Assembly (NCBI RefSeq): GCF_003024195.1
Contig: NZ_KZ679044.1
Coordinates: 124,001 to 188,000, forward strand
Length of the DNA stretch: 64,000 nucleotides
Source: Streptomyces dioscori
GTDB taxonomy: Bacteria; Actinomycetota; Actinomycetes; Streptomycetales; Streptomycetaceae
Direction: 5' to 3'
Shown here: positions 15,022 to 24,336 of the stretch, piece by piece
Layout: each line of letters starts with the position of its first letter
Numbering within the stretch: the stretch's first letter is position 1
Notes under the pieces: generated by a model
The model's database searches: none
What the model was told of the DNA's origin: nothing
Seen by the model: the letters and a program-made list of their open reading frames with translations, nothing else
Program-made: the position numbers and the translations under genes

Positions 15022-17139
15022 GTGCGGGTGGTGTTCGGGGTGCTCGGGCCGACGGTCGCCCACGCCGAGGACGGGCGGGAGCTCGCCCTCAAGGGGCCGC
15101 GGCACCGGGCCGTGCTGGCCCGGCTCATCGTGGCCCGCCGCCGCGTCGTACCCGTGTCCCGGCTGGTCGAGGACCTGTGGCCGGAGCCGCCCGCCGGAGC
15201 CGTGGGCGCCGTCCAGACCTTCGTGGCGGCCCTGCGGCGCGCCCTGGAACCGGACCGCCCGCCCCGCACCCCGGCCCGGCTCCTGGTCACCGACGGCCCC
15301 GGTTACGCGCTGCGTGCCGCGCCGGACACGGTGGACGCCTGGCGCTTCGAGACGGCGCTCGGCACCGCCGCCGGACTGCCCGCCCCGGCTGCGCTCTCGG
15401 CCCTGGAGGAGGCGCTGGGCCGGTGGCGGGGTCCGGCGTACGCCGAGTTCGCCGGGGAGGGGCAGGACTGGTCCCGCGCCGAACGGGCCCGCCTCGCCGA
15501 ACTGCGCCTCCAGGCCGTGGAACGCCGTGCCGAGACCCTGCTCGCCCTCGGCCGCCCCGCCGACGCGGTCCCCGACCTGGACGCCCACCTCACGGACCAC
15601 CCCTGGCGGGAGAACGCCTGGCGCCTGCTGGCCCTGGCCCTCTACCGCCAGCACCGCCAGGGAGACGCCCTGGCGGTCCTGCGCCGGGCCCGCACGGTCC
15701 TGACCACCCAACTGGGCGTGGACCCGGGCCCCCACCTCCGCCACCTGCAATCGGACATCCTGACCCAGAATCCCAACCTGGACCTACCCCCTGGCCTGCC
15801 CGCACCGACTGCCCAAGCCCAACCCCAGCCCACCCAGGGGCGCGGGGAACGGCGCAGTCTTTTGCCTTTCGGGGGTGCGGGGAACGGCGCGACCAGCCAC
15901 GACGCACCCGCACCCGACAACACACCTGGCGGCGGCCAGAGCGCCACCGAGGTCACGGCCCAGCTGTGGACCCGGGCCGCCGAGTCCTACCACCGCACCG
16001 TCGCCGGAGGCGCCCGCACACGCCTCCATTCCACCGTCGGCCTGCTCCGCAACCTCGCGGTCACCGGTGGCGCGGGTCTGGAGGAGGCCCGCCGCCACCG
16101 CACGGCGGCCATCGCCGCGGCGGAGGAGTTCGCCGACCCGGAACTGACCGCCCGGGTGATCGGCGCGTACGACGTCCCGGCGATCTGGACCCGCGCGGAC
16201 GACCCCACGGCCGCCGCCCAGATCGTGGCCGCCGCGGAACGCACCCTCAGAGCCCTGCCGGCAGGCACGCCCGCCCACGACCCGGCCCGCTGCCGCCTCC
16301 TGACCACCATCGCCCTGGAGACCCGCGGAGCGAGCGGCGCGGACGGCCGGCGCGGCCCCGACGCCGCCGTCGAGGCGGAGACGCTCGCCCGCCGCCTCGA
16401 CGACCCCGCCCTGCTGGCGTTCGCCCTCAACGGCACGTTCATGCAGTCCTTCTCCCGCGCGGGCCTCGCCCCGCGACGCGACGCGATCGGCGCCGAACTC
16501 GTCGAACTGTCCGCGCGCCACGGCCTGGTGACCTACGAGGTCCTCGGCCGTCTCATCCGCCTCCAGGCCCGCGCGGCACTCGGCGACCTCCCCGGCGCGG
16601 ACCGCCACGCGACCGCCGCGGACCACCTCGCCGAACGCCACGAACTCCCCCTCGTGGGCGTCTTCACCGAGTGGTACGGGGCGCTGCGGCTCAGCGCGAC
16701 CGGCCGCCCGGCCGAGGCGGAGACCGCCTACCGCGCCGCCGCCACCCGTCTGGAGGGCGCCGGAATGCCCGGCCTGGAACGCGGCCTCCTCCCCCTCGCG
16801 CTCCTCTGCCTGCGTCTGGCCCACGACCTCCCGGTGGACCCGGACCCCCGCCAGGACTGGGGCCCCCACCGCCCCTGGGCCGAGCCGTTCACGCTGCTCG
16901 CGGCGGGCCGCCGCACCGAGGCCCGTACCGCCCTGGGCGCCCTCCCGGAACCCCCGCACGACCTTCTGTACGAGGCCTGCTGCGCACTGGAGGCCGAGGC
17001 CGCCCGCCGTCTGGGCGACCGTGCCGTTCTGGAACGCGCCCGCGACCGTCTGCGCCCCGCCGCCGCCGAACTCGCGGGCGCGGGCAGCGGGTTGCTCACC
17101 CTGGGCCCGGTCGAGCGGTACCTCACCGACCGGCCCTGA
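15022..17139 (+). CDS. BTAD-domain (SARP/AfsR-like) transcriptional regulator with TPR-like C-terminus
   Basis: A 705-residue regulator. An OmpR-type winged helix occupies residues 1-95 (VVFGVLGPTV...LKGPRHRAVLARLIV). It is followed by the BTAD at about 100-250 (YAEFAGEGQDWSRAERARLAELRLQAVERR...HPWRENAWRLLALALYRQHRQGDALAVLRRAR). A Pro/Gln linker (about 255-315) then leads to a 390-residue helical repeat part. There is no NB-ARC ATPase between them, so it is not a full AfsR. Start GTG 15022 has AGGAG upstream; the frame is open further up only through repeat DNA. Two genomic repeat copies lie in frame inside the linker. SARP regulators commonly activate secondary-metabolite genes; the target is unknown. 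Confidence 0.85.
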   Translation: MRVVFGVLGPTVAHAEDGRELALKGPRHRAVLARLIVARRRVVPVSRLVEDLWPEPPAGAVGAVQTFVAALRRALEPDRPPRTPARLLVTDGPGYALRAAPDTVDAWRFETALGTAAGLPAPAALSALEEALGRWRGPAYAEFAGEGQDWSRAERARLAELRLQAVERRAETLLALGRPADAVPDLDAHLTDHPWRENAWRLLALALYRQHRQGDALAVLRRARTVLTTQLGVDPGPHLRHLQSDILTQNPNLDLPPGLPAPTAQAQPQPTQGRGERRSLLPFGGAGNGATSHDAPAPDNTPGGGQSATEVTAQLWTRAAESYHRTVAGGARTRLHSTVGLLRNLAVTGGAGLEEARRHRTAAIAAAEEFADPELTARVIGAYDVPAIWTRADDPTAAAQIVAAAERTLRALPAGTPAHDPARCRLLTTIALETRGASGADGRRGPDAAVEAETLARRLDDPALLAFALNGTFMQSFSRAGLAPRRDAIGAELVELSARHGLVTYEVLGRLIRLQARAALGDLPGADRHATAADHLAERHELPLVGVFTEWYGALRLSATGRPAEAETAYRAAATRLEGAGMPGLERGLLPLALLCLRLAHDLPVDPDPRQDWGPHRPWAEPFTLLAAGRRTEARTALGALPEPPHDLLYEACCALEAEAARRLGDRAVLERARDRLRPAAAELAGAGSGLLTLGPVERYLTDRP
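15837..15890. repeat. Two GC-rich repeats inside a coding region
   Basis: Reverse copies of the intergenic repeat (GGGGCGCGGGGAACGGCGCA at 15837-15856 and a GGGGGTGCGGGGAACGGCGC form at 15871-15890). They are read in frame as GRGERRSL and GGAGNGAT within the linker of the BTAD regulator. Confidence 0.85.
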
Positions 17140-17171
17140 CGGCCGTACCCACGGTCACGCGGCGGCGCGGC

Positions 17172-18164
17172 TCAGCTCAGCTCGTCGGGTTCCGGCCCGT
17201 CCGGATCGTCCTCGTCACCGCTCTCCTCGGAGGGCCGCACCGACTCCGGGGCGGGAACGGAAGCCTCCTCCGAAGCCCCCGCCGAAGCGGCATCCGAAGC
17301 CCCCGCCGGTTCCGACGCGGAGGCCGGGGCCGAGAGCGCCGCCGCGGGCGTCCGGCCCGCCAGGACCTCCTCAAGGCGCCGCGTGCCGGCCTCGGCGGCC
17401 CGCCGGACGTCCTCGGCGTCCACCTCGTCGAGTCCGCCGTCGGTGAGGGACAGCGCGCTGTCGCCGACCCGTACGGCGGCGTAGTCCAGGGTGAGCACGG
17501 CGGGCCAGCCGCCGCCGTCGCCGCTCACGGTCACCCGCAGGCCCTCGGCCGCCTCGCCCAGGCCGGGCAGCGGCGCGGCGACGGCCCGTACGGTGAACTG
17601 TCCGCCCCTGACGTCCGTGGCCGTGAACTGCCCGCAGGTCTCCGGCACCGTCTTCAGCCAGGCCAGCGAGGAGTCCAGCGCGGCCCGGTCGTACGCCCCG
17701 ACCTGGTACCGCAGCTGCGCCCCGGCGCCGGAGTCGTCGAAGCCGGCCGCCGCGCGGGACCCGGCGGGCTCGCCGAGCAGGTTCTCGGCGTACAGGCCGT
17801 CGAGCAGCCGCTGGCAGTCGGTGACGTCCGCCTTGCCCTTCAGGAGGGCGTCCCGCCAGGTCGCCGCGCCCTCGGTACCCGTCCAGCCGTCGCCGAGGTC
17901 GGCGGGGGTGAGCAGCGCCGACTTCGCCTGTGCCTCGGTCAGCGTGTGCGCGACGGTGACCGACGGGGAGGGGGAGGGCACCCGAGCCGCCGCGGCGGAG
18001 GCGGAGGCCGCCGCGGCGTCCGCGGCACCGGCCCCGCCGCCACCGCCCGTGCAGCCGGCCGTCGTGAGCAGCGCGGCCACCGCGAGGACCGGGACGAGGG
18101 CCGGCCGGAGGGCGGGGACGGTACGCCGGTGACGGCACCGACGGCGGGGCGGACGGTTCAGCAC
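17172..18164 (-). CDS. Secreted lipoprotein, unknown function
   Basis: A 330-residue protein with a basic N-terminus, a hydrophobic stretch and a lipobox LTTAGC (Cys near residue 38), so it should be a membrane-anchored lipoprotein. A Gly/Ala/Ser spacer precedes a globular domain of about 190 residues with two Cys (TDCQRLL and PETCGQF) that could form a disulfide. The overall pattern (LLTPADLGDGWTGTE ... Cys ... Cys) resembles PknH-type sensor domains. The C-terminal 60 residues are Ser/Pro/Glu-rich. It is divergent from the GH15 gene and convergent with the BTAD regulator. Confidence 0.7.
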   Translation of the reverse strand: MLNRPPRRRCRHRRTVPALRPALVPVLAVAALLTTAGCTGGGGGAGAADAAAASASAAAARVPSPSPSVTVAHTLTEAQAKSALLTPADLGDGWTGTEGAATWRDALLKGKADVTDCQRLLDGLYAENLLGEPAGSRAAAGFDDSGAGAQLRYQVGAYDRAALDSSLAWLKTVPETCGQFTATDVRGGQFTVRAVAAPLPGLGEAAEGLRVTVSGDGGGWPAVLTLDYAAVRVGDSALSLTDGGLDEVDAEDVRRAAEAGTRRLEEVLAGRTPAAALSAPASASEPAGASDAASAGASEEASVPAPESVRPSEESGDEDDPDGPEPDELS

Positions 18165-18319
18165 GGATGCCTCCTACGGCTCCCGACGACAGGGGGACTG
18201 CTGGATCTCCTCCCACGGCACCATCGCGCGGCACCTCCCACCAGCGCACCGGGCCGACCGGGTGAGCGGGCGGGCCCCTTCGAGATGCCCTCGCCCACCG
18301 GCGCGGCCACACTGGCCCC

Positions 18320-20125
18320 ATGCCGGGACGGATCGAGGACTACGCCCTCGTCGGGGACCTGCTGACCGCCGCCCTCATCGGCCGCGACGGCAGCCTCGAC
18401 TGGCTGTGCCTGCCCCGCTTCGACTCCCCCGCCTGCTTCGCCGCGCTGCTGGGTGACGAGAACAACGGCCGCTGGCGGATCGCCCCGGTGGCCGCGTACG
18501 ACGACCCCGCCCCGCCGGCCGCCACCCGCCGCTACCGCGGGGACTCCCTCGTCCTGGAGACCGTGTGGGAGACGGACACCGGCCGGGCCACCGTCGTCGA
18601 CTTCATGCCGCGCCGCGACGGCGCCCCCAGCGTCGTACGGATCGTCGAGGGCGTGTCCGGCACGGTCGACCTGCGCATGGACCTGCGGCTGCGGTTCGAG
18701 TACGGGAGCGTGGTGCCCTGGATGCACCGCGAGCACGGACAGCTCACCGGGGTCGCGGGCCCCGAGGCGGTACGGCTGTCCACCCCGGTCCCGCTGACCG
18801 CGCACGGCCACGCCCACACCGCCGACTTCACCGTCACCGCGGGCGAACGCATCCCTTCCGTCCTGACCTGGCAGCCCTCCCACCTGCCCGCCCCCGGCCC
18901 CGTGGACCCCTTCGAGGCGCTGCGCCGCACCGAGGAGTACTGGAGCGACTGGCTGCGGCCCTTCTCGTACGACGGCACCTACCGCGAAGCGGTCGTACGC
19001 TCCCTCATCACCCTCAAGGCCCTCACCTACGAGCCGACCGGCGGCATCGTCGCCGCGCCCACCACCTCCCTGCCCGAACAGCCCGGCGGGGTACGCAACT
19101 GGGACTACCGCTACTGCTGGCTGCGCGACGCCGGAATGACCCTGGAGGCGCTGCTGCGCAGCGGCTTCACCGCCGAGGCGGACGCCTGGCGCGGCTGGCT
19201 GGAGAGAGCGGTCGCCGGCCGCCCGCAGGACATCCAGATCATGTACGGCATCGGCGGCGAACGCAGGCTCACCGAGTGGACCGCCGACTGGCTGCCCGGG
19301 TACGAGGGGTCGCGGCCGGTACGGATCGGCAACGGGGCCGCCGTGCAGCAACAGCTGGACGTGCCGGGCGAGTTGATGGACACCCTCGCACTGACCCTCA
19401 GCTCGGGGCTGCGGCCCCACCGGCATCTCATCGCGCTCCAGCGGGCCGTGCTCGACCATCTGGAGAAGGTGTGGTCCCGGCCCGACCAGGGCTTGTGGGA
19501 GATGCGCGGCGAACCCCGCCACCACGTCCACTCCAAGGTCATGTGCTGGGTCGCCTTCGACCGCGCGGTGCGGCTGGCCGAGGAGCACGGACGCCCGGGG
19601 CCCGTCGACCGCTGGCGCGAGATCCGGGACCGTATCCACCGGGAGGTCTGCGAGCGGGGCTTCGACGCGGCGCGCGGCACGTTCACGCAGTCCTACGGTT
19701 CGCGCGCCCTCGACGCGGCGCTGCTGCTCATCCCGCGCACCGGATTCCTGCCGCCGGACGACCCGAGGGTCATCGGCACGGTCGCCGCCGTCGAACGCGA
19801 ACTGTCCACCGGCGACGGCCTGGTCCGCCGCTACTCGACGAACGCCGGCGGGTCCGGGAGCCCCGACGGGCTCGCCGGGAGCGAGGGCGCCTTCCTGGCC
19901 TGCTCCTTCTGGCTCGCGGACGCCCTGCGGCTGACCGGCCGCGCGGACGAGGCCCGGACCCTGTTCGAGCGGCTGCTGCTCCTGCGCAACGACGTCGGCC
20001 TGCTGGCGGAGGAGTACGACCCCGTCGCCGGGCGCCAACTGGGCAATTTCCCACAGGCGTTCACGCACGTTCCCCTCATCAGAGCGGCCTACGAACTCGA
20101 CCGTCACGAGACGGGACGGCAGTGA
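18320..20125 (+). CDS. Glycoside hydrolase family 15 protein (trehalase/glucoamylase-like)
   Basis: A 601-residue cytosolic protein without signal peptide. It begins RIEDYALVGDLLTAALIGRDGSLDWLCLPRFDSPACF, typical of the bacterial GH15 group. It contains the conserved NWDYRYCWLRDAG, the general-acid region GLWEMRGEP and the C-terminal SEGAFLACSFWLADAL with a Glu in the base position. Members include mycobacterial-type trehalase and alpha-glucosidases; trehalose hydrolysis is the leading guess. Length is normal. Start ATG 18320, with a leaderless-like short upstream. It is divergent from the lipoprotein gene. Confidence 0.88.
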   Translation: MPGRIEDYALVGDLLTAALIGRDGSLDWLCLPRFDSPACFAALLGDENNGRWRIAPVAAYDDPAPPAATRRYRGDSLVLETVWETDTGRATVVDFMPRRDGAPSVVRIVEGVSGTVDLRMDLRLRFEYGSVVPWMHREHGQLTGVAGPEAVRLSTPVPLTAHGHAHTADFTVTAGERIPSVLTWQPSHLPAPGPVDPFEALRRTEEYWSDWLRPFSYDGTYREAVVRSLITLKALTYEPTGGIVAAPTTSLPEQPGGVRNWDYRYCWLRDAGMTLEALLRSGFTAEADAWRGWLERAVAGRPQDIQIMYGIGGERRLTEWTADWLPGYEGSRPVRIGNGAAVQQQLDVPGELMDTLALTLSSGLRPHRHLIALQRAVLDHLEKVWSRPDQGLWEMRGEPRHHVHSKVMCWVAFDRAVRLAEEHGRPGPVDRWREIRDRIHREVCERGFDAARGTFTQSYGSRALDAALLLIPRTGFLPPDDPRVIGTVAAVERELSTGDGLVRRYSTNAGGSGSPDGLAGSEGAFLACSFWLADALRLTGRADEARTLFERLLLLRNDVGLLAEEYDPVAGRQLGNFPQAFTHVPLIRAAYELDRHETGRQ

Positions 20126-20181
20126 AAACTTGTTGCGTGAAGTACCGGTGAATCCGAGGCGACTTCTGCGAGGCTGACCCG

Positions 20182-21162
20182 ATGCCGACCCTTTACAGAA
20201 GACTGCTCGGAATCCTTCCCCGGATAGGCGTGAAGGTGGTCGATATCGGTCCCGGTACGTCCCTGCTGTTCCGGCGGGGCGAGCGGACCGTCGTCCCGGT
20301 GGGAGGCGGCGCCGATCTGGTGACCCGCGGCAGGAGCCGGTACGCGGTCACGGACGCCGGCACGGACACCTGGGTGGTGGCCCGCGGGTCCGGGGGCCGG
20401 AACGTGAAGAGTGTGCCGCTCGGTGACACGGGCGCGCGGCTGCTGCTCGACAAGACGGTGCCGGCGGCGGGGGAGCGGGAGTTCCAGCTCGCCGCCGCGC
20501 ACTATCTGTGCACCCAGCACGTGGCCGCACTGCTGGAACTGAACCGTGTGAACTGCGTGTTCGACGTCGGGGCCAACAGCGGGCAGTACGGGAAGGGGCT
20601 GCGGCGCTTCGGCTACACGGGGCGGATCGTGTCCTTCGAGCCGGTCTCCGCGACGTTCGAGAAGCTGCGGAAGTCCGCCGAGAACGACCCGGACTGGCAT
20701 GTGTACAACTTCGCGCTCGGCCGCGAGGAGGCCGTGCAGTCCATCCACGTGGACTGGAAGTCGATGAACTCGCTGCTCCCGCCCAGCGAGTACGGCAAGG
20801 AGCGGTACCGGCGGTTCGCCAAGGGGCGCACGGAGGAGATCGAGATCCGGCGGCTCGACGGCGTGATGCAGAAGGCGCTCGAAGGGGTCGAGGACCCGCG
20901 GCCGTATCTGAAGATGGACACGCAGGGCTTCGACATGGAGGTGTTCGCCGGGGCGGGCGAGCGGATCTCGGAGTTCGTGGGGATGCAGTCCGAGGTGGCG
21001 GCTCTGCGGCTGTACGAGGGCAGTCCCGCGATGGGGGAAGCCGTTGCCGCTTACGAGGCGGCGGGGTTCGGGGTCACCGGCATGTACCCCGTGACGCGCG
21101 ACCCCGCGACGGGGCGGGTCGTGGAGTTCGACTGCGTGATGGTCCGCGCGGACGCGCCCTAG
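20182..21162 (+). CDS. FkbM family methyltransferase
   Basis: A 326-residue protein. The N-terminal 115 residues are variable. The FkbM domain follows at about 120-290, with CVFDVGANSGQYGKGLRRFGYTG (SAM motif I), IVSFEPVSATFEKL, SMNSLLP and the DGVMQ...YLKMDTQGFDMEVFAGA stretch. FkbM enzymes O-methylate sugars or polyketide hydroxyls, often in surface polysaccharide loci. No glycosyltransferase is near, so the acceptor is unknown. It lies 56 bases after the GH15 gene on the same strand and might be co-transcribed. Confidence 0.85.
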   Translation: MPTLYRRLLGILPRIGVKVVDIGPGTSLLFRRGERTVVPVGGGADLVTRGRSRYAVTDAGTDTWVVARGSGGRNVKSVPLGDTGARLLLDKTVPAAGEREFQLAAAHYLCTQHVAALLELNRVNCVFDVGANSGQYGKGLRRFGYTGRIVSFEPVSATFEKLRKSAENDPDWHVYNFALGREEAVQSIHVDWKSMNSLLPPSEYGKERYRRFAKGRTEEIEIRRLDGVMQKALEGVEDPRPYLKMDTQGFDMEVFAGAGERISEFVGMQSEVAALRLYEGSPAMGEAVAAYEAAGFGVTGMYPVTRDPATGRVVEFDCVMVRADAP

Positions 21163-21208
21163 GGGGTGGGGGCCCCGGTGGAGTGTCGCCTGCGGGTCGT
21201 ACGTGGCC

Positions 21209-21262
21209 GGCCGCGCAGTTCCCCGCGCCCCCGGCGCCCCCAGGGGCGCGGGGAACTGCGCG
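21209..21262. repeat. Inverted pair of GC-rich repeats
   Basis: A forward copy (about 21211-21230) faces a reverse copy (about 21243-21262) across a short spacer, giving a near-perfect hairpin 47 bases past the FkbM stop codon. This arrangement should act as a terminator. Confidence 0.85.
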
Positions 21263-21437
21263 GGTGACCCCCACCGGGCCCGCGGCCGAGCGACCCCGCG
21301 GCCCGCAGGGCGTTCAGGTCGTCGGGGGATCGGTAGGCTAGGGGGACTGCGAGTCCCCCCATCTGCGCGCTTCCGTAACGCTGAAGTGCCGTTCGCGGTC
21401 CCCGTGTTGGCCTTCTGCTGTTGAGGATGATTCGCTG

Positions 21438-22973
21438 GTGCTCGTCGCGGAGCGGTATCGGTTGCAGGCGTCCATCGGCCGAGGCGGCATGGGCGAGGTG
21501 TGGCAGGCCACCGACGAGGTGCTCGGCCGCGCCGTGGCCGTCAAGCTGCTGCTGGGGGACGAGGCGGACAGCGCCGCGTCCGCCCGCTTCCGCCTGGAGG
21601 CCCAGACGGCGGCCAGGCTCAGCCACCCCTATGTCGTCGCCGTCTTCGACTTCGGCGCCTGGGACGACCGCTTCTACCTGGTCATGGAGCTGGTCGAGGG
21701 CCAGAGCCTCGCCCAGGAGCTGACCGCGTCCGGCACCCTCGGCGCGGACCGGGTGGCCACCATCGCCGCCCAGGCCGCCGCGGGCCTCGCCGCCGCGCAC
21801 CGCGAGGGGATCGTGCACCGGGACATCAAGCCCGGCAACCTCCTCGCGGACGCCCAGGGCACCGTGAAGATCGGCGACTTCGGCATCGCCCGTTTCGTCG
21901 ACGACCCGTCGTCCGCGCTCACCACGGCCGGCCAGATCGTCGGCACCAGCCTCTATCTCGCCCCGGAGCGCGCCCTCGGCCGTCCTGCGTCGGCCGCCTC
22001 CGACGTGTACTCGCTGGGCTGCGTGCTCTACCAACTCCTCACCGGCAGACCGCCGTTCCAGGGCGAGAGCGCGACCATCACCCTGCACCAGCACATCGAC
22101 ATGGCGCCGGTGCCGCCCCGTGAGCGCGGGATCCAGCTGCCGCCCGCCTTCGAGAACTACCTCCTGGGCCTGCTCGCCAAGCAGCCCGAGGACCGGCCCA
22201 CGGCCCAGGAGGTCGCGGACTGGTTCGGCACGGGCGCCTGGCAGGGACGGGCCGAACCCCTCCCGGTGGCCGCACAGCAGCCGCGTACGCAGGTGTCGTA
22301 CGCGTCCGCGCCTGCGCAGCAGCAGCCCGGGGGAGCCGACAGCGGGGCCCCGACGACGTACCGGCTCCCGGCGACCGCCGCACAGCCGACCGGACGCTCC
22401 GCCCACGCGGCCCGCTCCGGGCCGCTGCCCGCCCCGGCTCCCTCCTCGCACGCCTCGCACTCCGCCCGTTCCGGCCCCTCGCGCCGCGCACGGCCCACCG
22501 GCGGTGGCGGCGGACGCGGCGGTGTCGGAACCGCCGTCCGCCGCAGACCCCGGGTGTTCGGCATCCTCGCCGGTGCCGTGATCTTCGTACTGGCCGTGCT
22601 CGCGGGCATGTCGATGTTCTCGCCGGACGACACCGCTTCGAAGGACGGGTCCAAGGACGCGTCCCCGTCCGCCGGTGCGAGTGACGGCTCGTCCGGCACC
22701 TCGGCCACCGGGGCGCCCGTGGCCGGAGCCGTGGACCGGGACCAGGACCGGGACAAGGGAGGGGATCAGGGCGGGGAGCAGGGGCAGGAGACCGGGACCG
22801 CGCCCGACGTCAATCCGGCGCCCTCCGCCTCCCCCTCCGTCACGGAGGAGATTCCGGAGGTCGTACCGGACCCCGCCCAGGACGCGGAGAAGCCGGGCAA
22901 GCCGGGCAAGGGCGGCGAGGACCGCTCGGACGACGGCGACGACGAGGACGACACGGACGACGGCGAGGAATGA
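21438..22973 (+). CDS. Membrane-anchored serine/threonine protein kinase (PASTA-less, PknB-like)
   Basis: A 511-residue kinase. The catalytic domain is at about 5-265, with GRGGMGEVW (P-loop), AVAVKLL (Lys36), HRDIKPGN (catalytic loop), DFGIA, and SLYLAPER in the activation segment. A Pro/Ala/Ser-rich juxtamembrane region with several basic tracts follows. One membrane helix (GILAGAVIFVLAVLAGMSMF) is at about 375-395. An exterior tail of 115 residues is Asp/Lys/Glu rich and disordered, with no PASTA or other ligand domain. Start GTG 21438. Autophosphorylation and a role in development or metabolism are typical of the family. It converges with the PucR gene. Confidence 0.92.
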   Translation: MLVAERYRLQASIGRGGMGEVWQATDEVLGRAVAVKLLLGDEADSAASARFRLEAQTAARLSHPYVVAVFDFGAWDDRFYLVMELVEGQSLAQELTASGTLGADRVATIAAQAAAGLAAAHREGIVHRDIKPGNLLADAQGTVKIGDFGIARFVDDPSSALTTAGQIVGTSLYLAPERALGRPASAASDVYSLGCVLYQLLTGRPPFQGESATITLHQHIDMAPVPPRERGIQLPPAFENYLLGLLAKQPEDRPTAQEVADWFGTGAWQGRAEPLPVAAQQPRTQVSYASAPAQQQPGGADSGAPTTYRLPATAAQPTGRSAHAARSGPLPAPAPSSHASHSARSGPSRRARPTGGGGGRGGVGTAVRRRPRVFGILAGAVIFVLAVLAGMSMFSPDDTASKDGSKDASPSAGASDGSSGTSATGAPVAGAVDRDQDRDKGGDQGGEQGQETGTAPDVNPAPSASPSVTEEIPEVVPDPAQDAEKPGKPGKGGEDRSDDGDDEDDTDDGEE

Positions 22974-23007
22974 GCGCCCGCGGAGAGGCTCAGTACCTCG
23001 GTGGCCC

Positions 23008-24069
23008 TCAGAAGTCCTTCTCCGGCCAGTCCAGCAGCCGCGCCCCGATGACCGCGGTCTGCAGGGTGTACCGGTGCACCGGGTCCGCCGGGTTCGCGCC
23101 GGTCAGCTTGTGGATGCGTTCGAGCCGGTAGGTGAGCGCGCGGACGCTCAGCGCCAGGCGCCGGGCGGCCTCCGCGGCGACACAGCCCGAGTCGAAGTAC
23201 GCGGTGAGGGTGTCGAGGAGCGGTTCGGCGCCGCCGCGGGCCGCGCGCAGCGGACCGAGCGCGCTGACCACCAGATCGGCCATGGCCTGCCGGTCCCGGG
23301 TGAGTACGGGATAGACGAGCAGGTCGGCGGAGCGCAGTACGGGCGTGTCGAACTCCAGCCGCTCCGCCAGGTCGAGGGCGTTCAGCGCCTCCTCGTAGGA
23401 CTGGACGACCCCGCCGGGACCGGGCTGGGAGCGGCCGATGGCGACCTGTCCGCCGTCGGTGGCCGCGTACGCCTGCTTGGCGAAGAACGCGAGCACGTCG
23501 TCCTGGTCGCCGGGCGCGATGCACACCAGGCGCCCGTCCTTGGTGGTGACGAGGATGCTGCGGTCGCCGAACCTGGCGATCAGCGCGCGCTCCACCTCGC
23601 GGGGCACGGCGTCGCCCTCGTCGTAACCGTCGTGACGTGCGCTGCCCCTGGCCACGGCGACGGCGTGCGCGTGCGAGAGACGCAGCCCGAAGCGTTCGGC
23701 GCGTTCGGCGAGCAGGCCGAGGTCGCTGCGGCCGTGCAGCAGGTCGTCGATGAACTCCCGGCGCGCGGCCTCCTCCTGGCGTACGGCGAGGAGCTGCGCC
23801 CGTTCGTACCCCTCGGCGAAGGCGTCGACGGCCTGCTCGACGGCGGCGAGCGTGTGCTCTCCGGCGGTGGCGGGCCAGTGCACGCGGGCTGCGGTGAGGT
23901 GGGCGCCGACCAGGGCGCGCAGTCCGAACCCGGCCTCGGCGGCCCGTTCGCCCAAGGCCCGCCGGGAGTCGAGTTCGTCGCGGGTCAGCCGGCGGCCGGT
24001 CGCGGAGGCGTCGGCGAGAATACGCGCGTACCCGTCCAGGTACTCCTCGGGTACGTCCCGCCCCGCCAT
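23008..24069 (-). CDS. PucR/CdaR-type transcriptional regulator
   Basis: A 353-residue regulator. The N-terminal half (1-190) is helical, with the central GGDEF-like fold of CdaR regulators (VAIGRSQPGPGGVVQSYEEALNALDLAERL). The C-terminal HTH of the PucR family follows (LLDTLTAYFDSGCVAAEAARRLALSVRALTYRLERIHKLTG). The ATG at 24067-24069 (MAGRDVPEE) is chosen although the frame stays open upstream through a hairpin region. It is divergent from the NfeD-like/flotillin operon. The intergenic region holds inverted repeats that could be its operators (inference). Confidence 0.85.
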   Translation of the reverse strand: MAGRDVPEEYLDGYARILADASATGRRLTRDELDSRRALGERAAEAGFGLRALVGAHLTAARVHWPATAGEHTLAAVEQAVDAFAEGYERAQLLAVRQEEAARREFIDDLLHGRSDLGLLAERAERFGLRLSHAHAVAVARGSARHDGYDEGDAVPREVERALIARFGDRSILVTTKDGRLVCIAPGDQDDVLAFFAKQAYAATDGGQVAIGRSQPGPGGVVQSYEEALNALDLAERLEFDTPVLRSADLLVYPVLTRDRQAMADLVVSALGPLRAARGGAEPLLDTLTAYFDSGCVAAEAARRLALSVRALTYRLERIHKLTGANPADPVHRYTLQTAVIGARLLDWPEKDF

Positions 24070-24189
24070 GCGCACCCCTCGTCTCCCCGTCAGCCGTTTT
24101 CCCTCGATGAGCTGGTGACGCCTTTCTAGCGCATGGGGCGGGGGCCGGGGCGGTGAGGGTGGGGCTCGCTGCCGGGAAACGGCAGGAGC

Positions 24190-24238
24190 GGGGCCCCGGT
24201 ACCGGCCGTCGTCCGACGGTGTCCGGTACCGGGGCCCC
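24190..24238. terminator. Very strong hairpin upstream of the PucR gene
   Basis: GGGGCCCCGGTACCGG (24190-24205) pairs perfectly with its complement at 24223-24238. The 17-base loop itself contains a second small hairpin (CCGTC/GACGG). It lies between the PucR start and the IR element, with no gene ending just before it, so its role as terminator or leader structure is open. Confidence 0.75.
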
Positions 24239-24336
24239 TGTCCGTCCCCCGTAGCAGGCCCAAGCGGATCCCCCGTGACGTCCGCGTGGTTCCTTGTTTC
24301 CGCCCGGTCATCGTGCCCGGGGGAGCCGGATTTCCG

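Noticed and set aside
21438..22973. PASTA domains in the Ser/Thr kinase tail
   Set aside because: The exterior part is Asp/Lys/Glu/Ser-rich and has no PASTA-like repeat.
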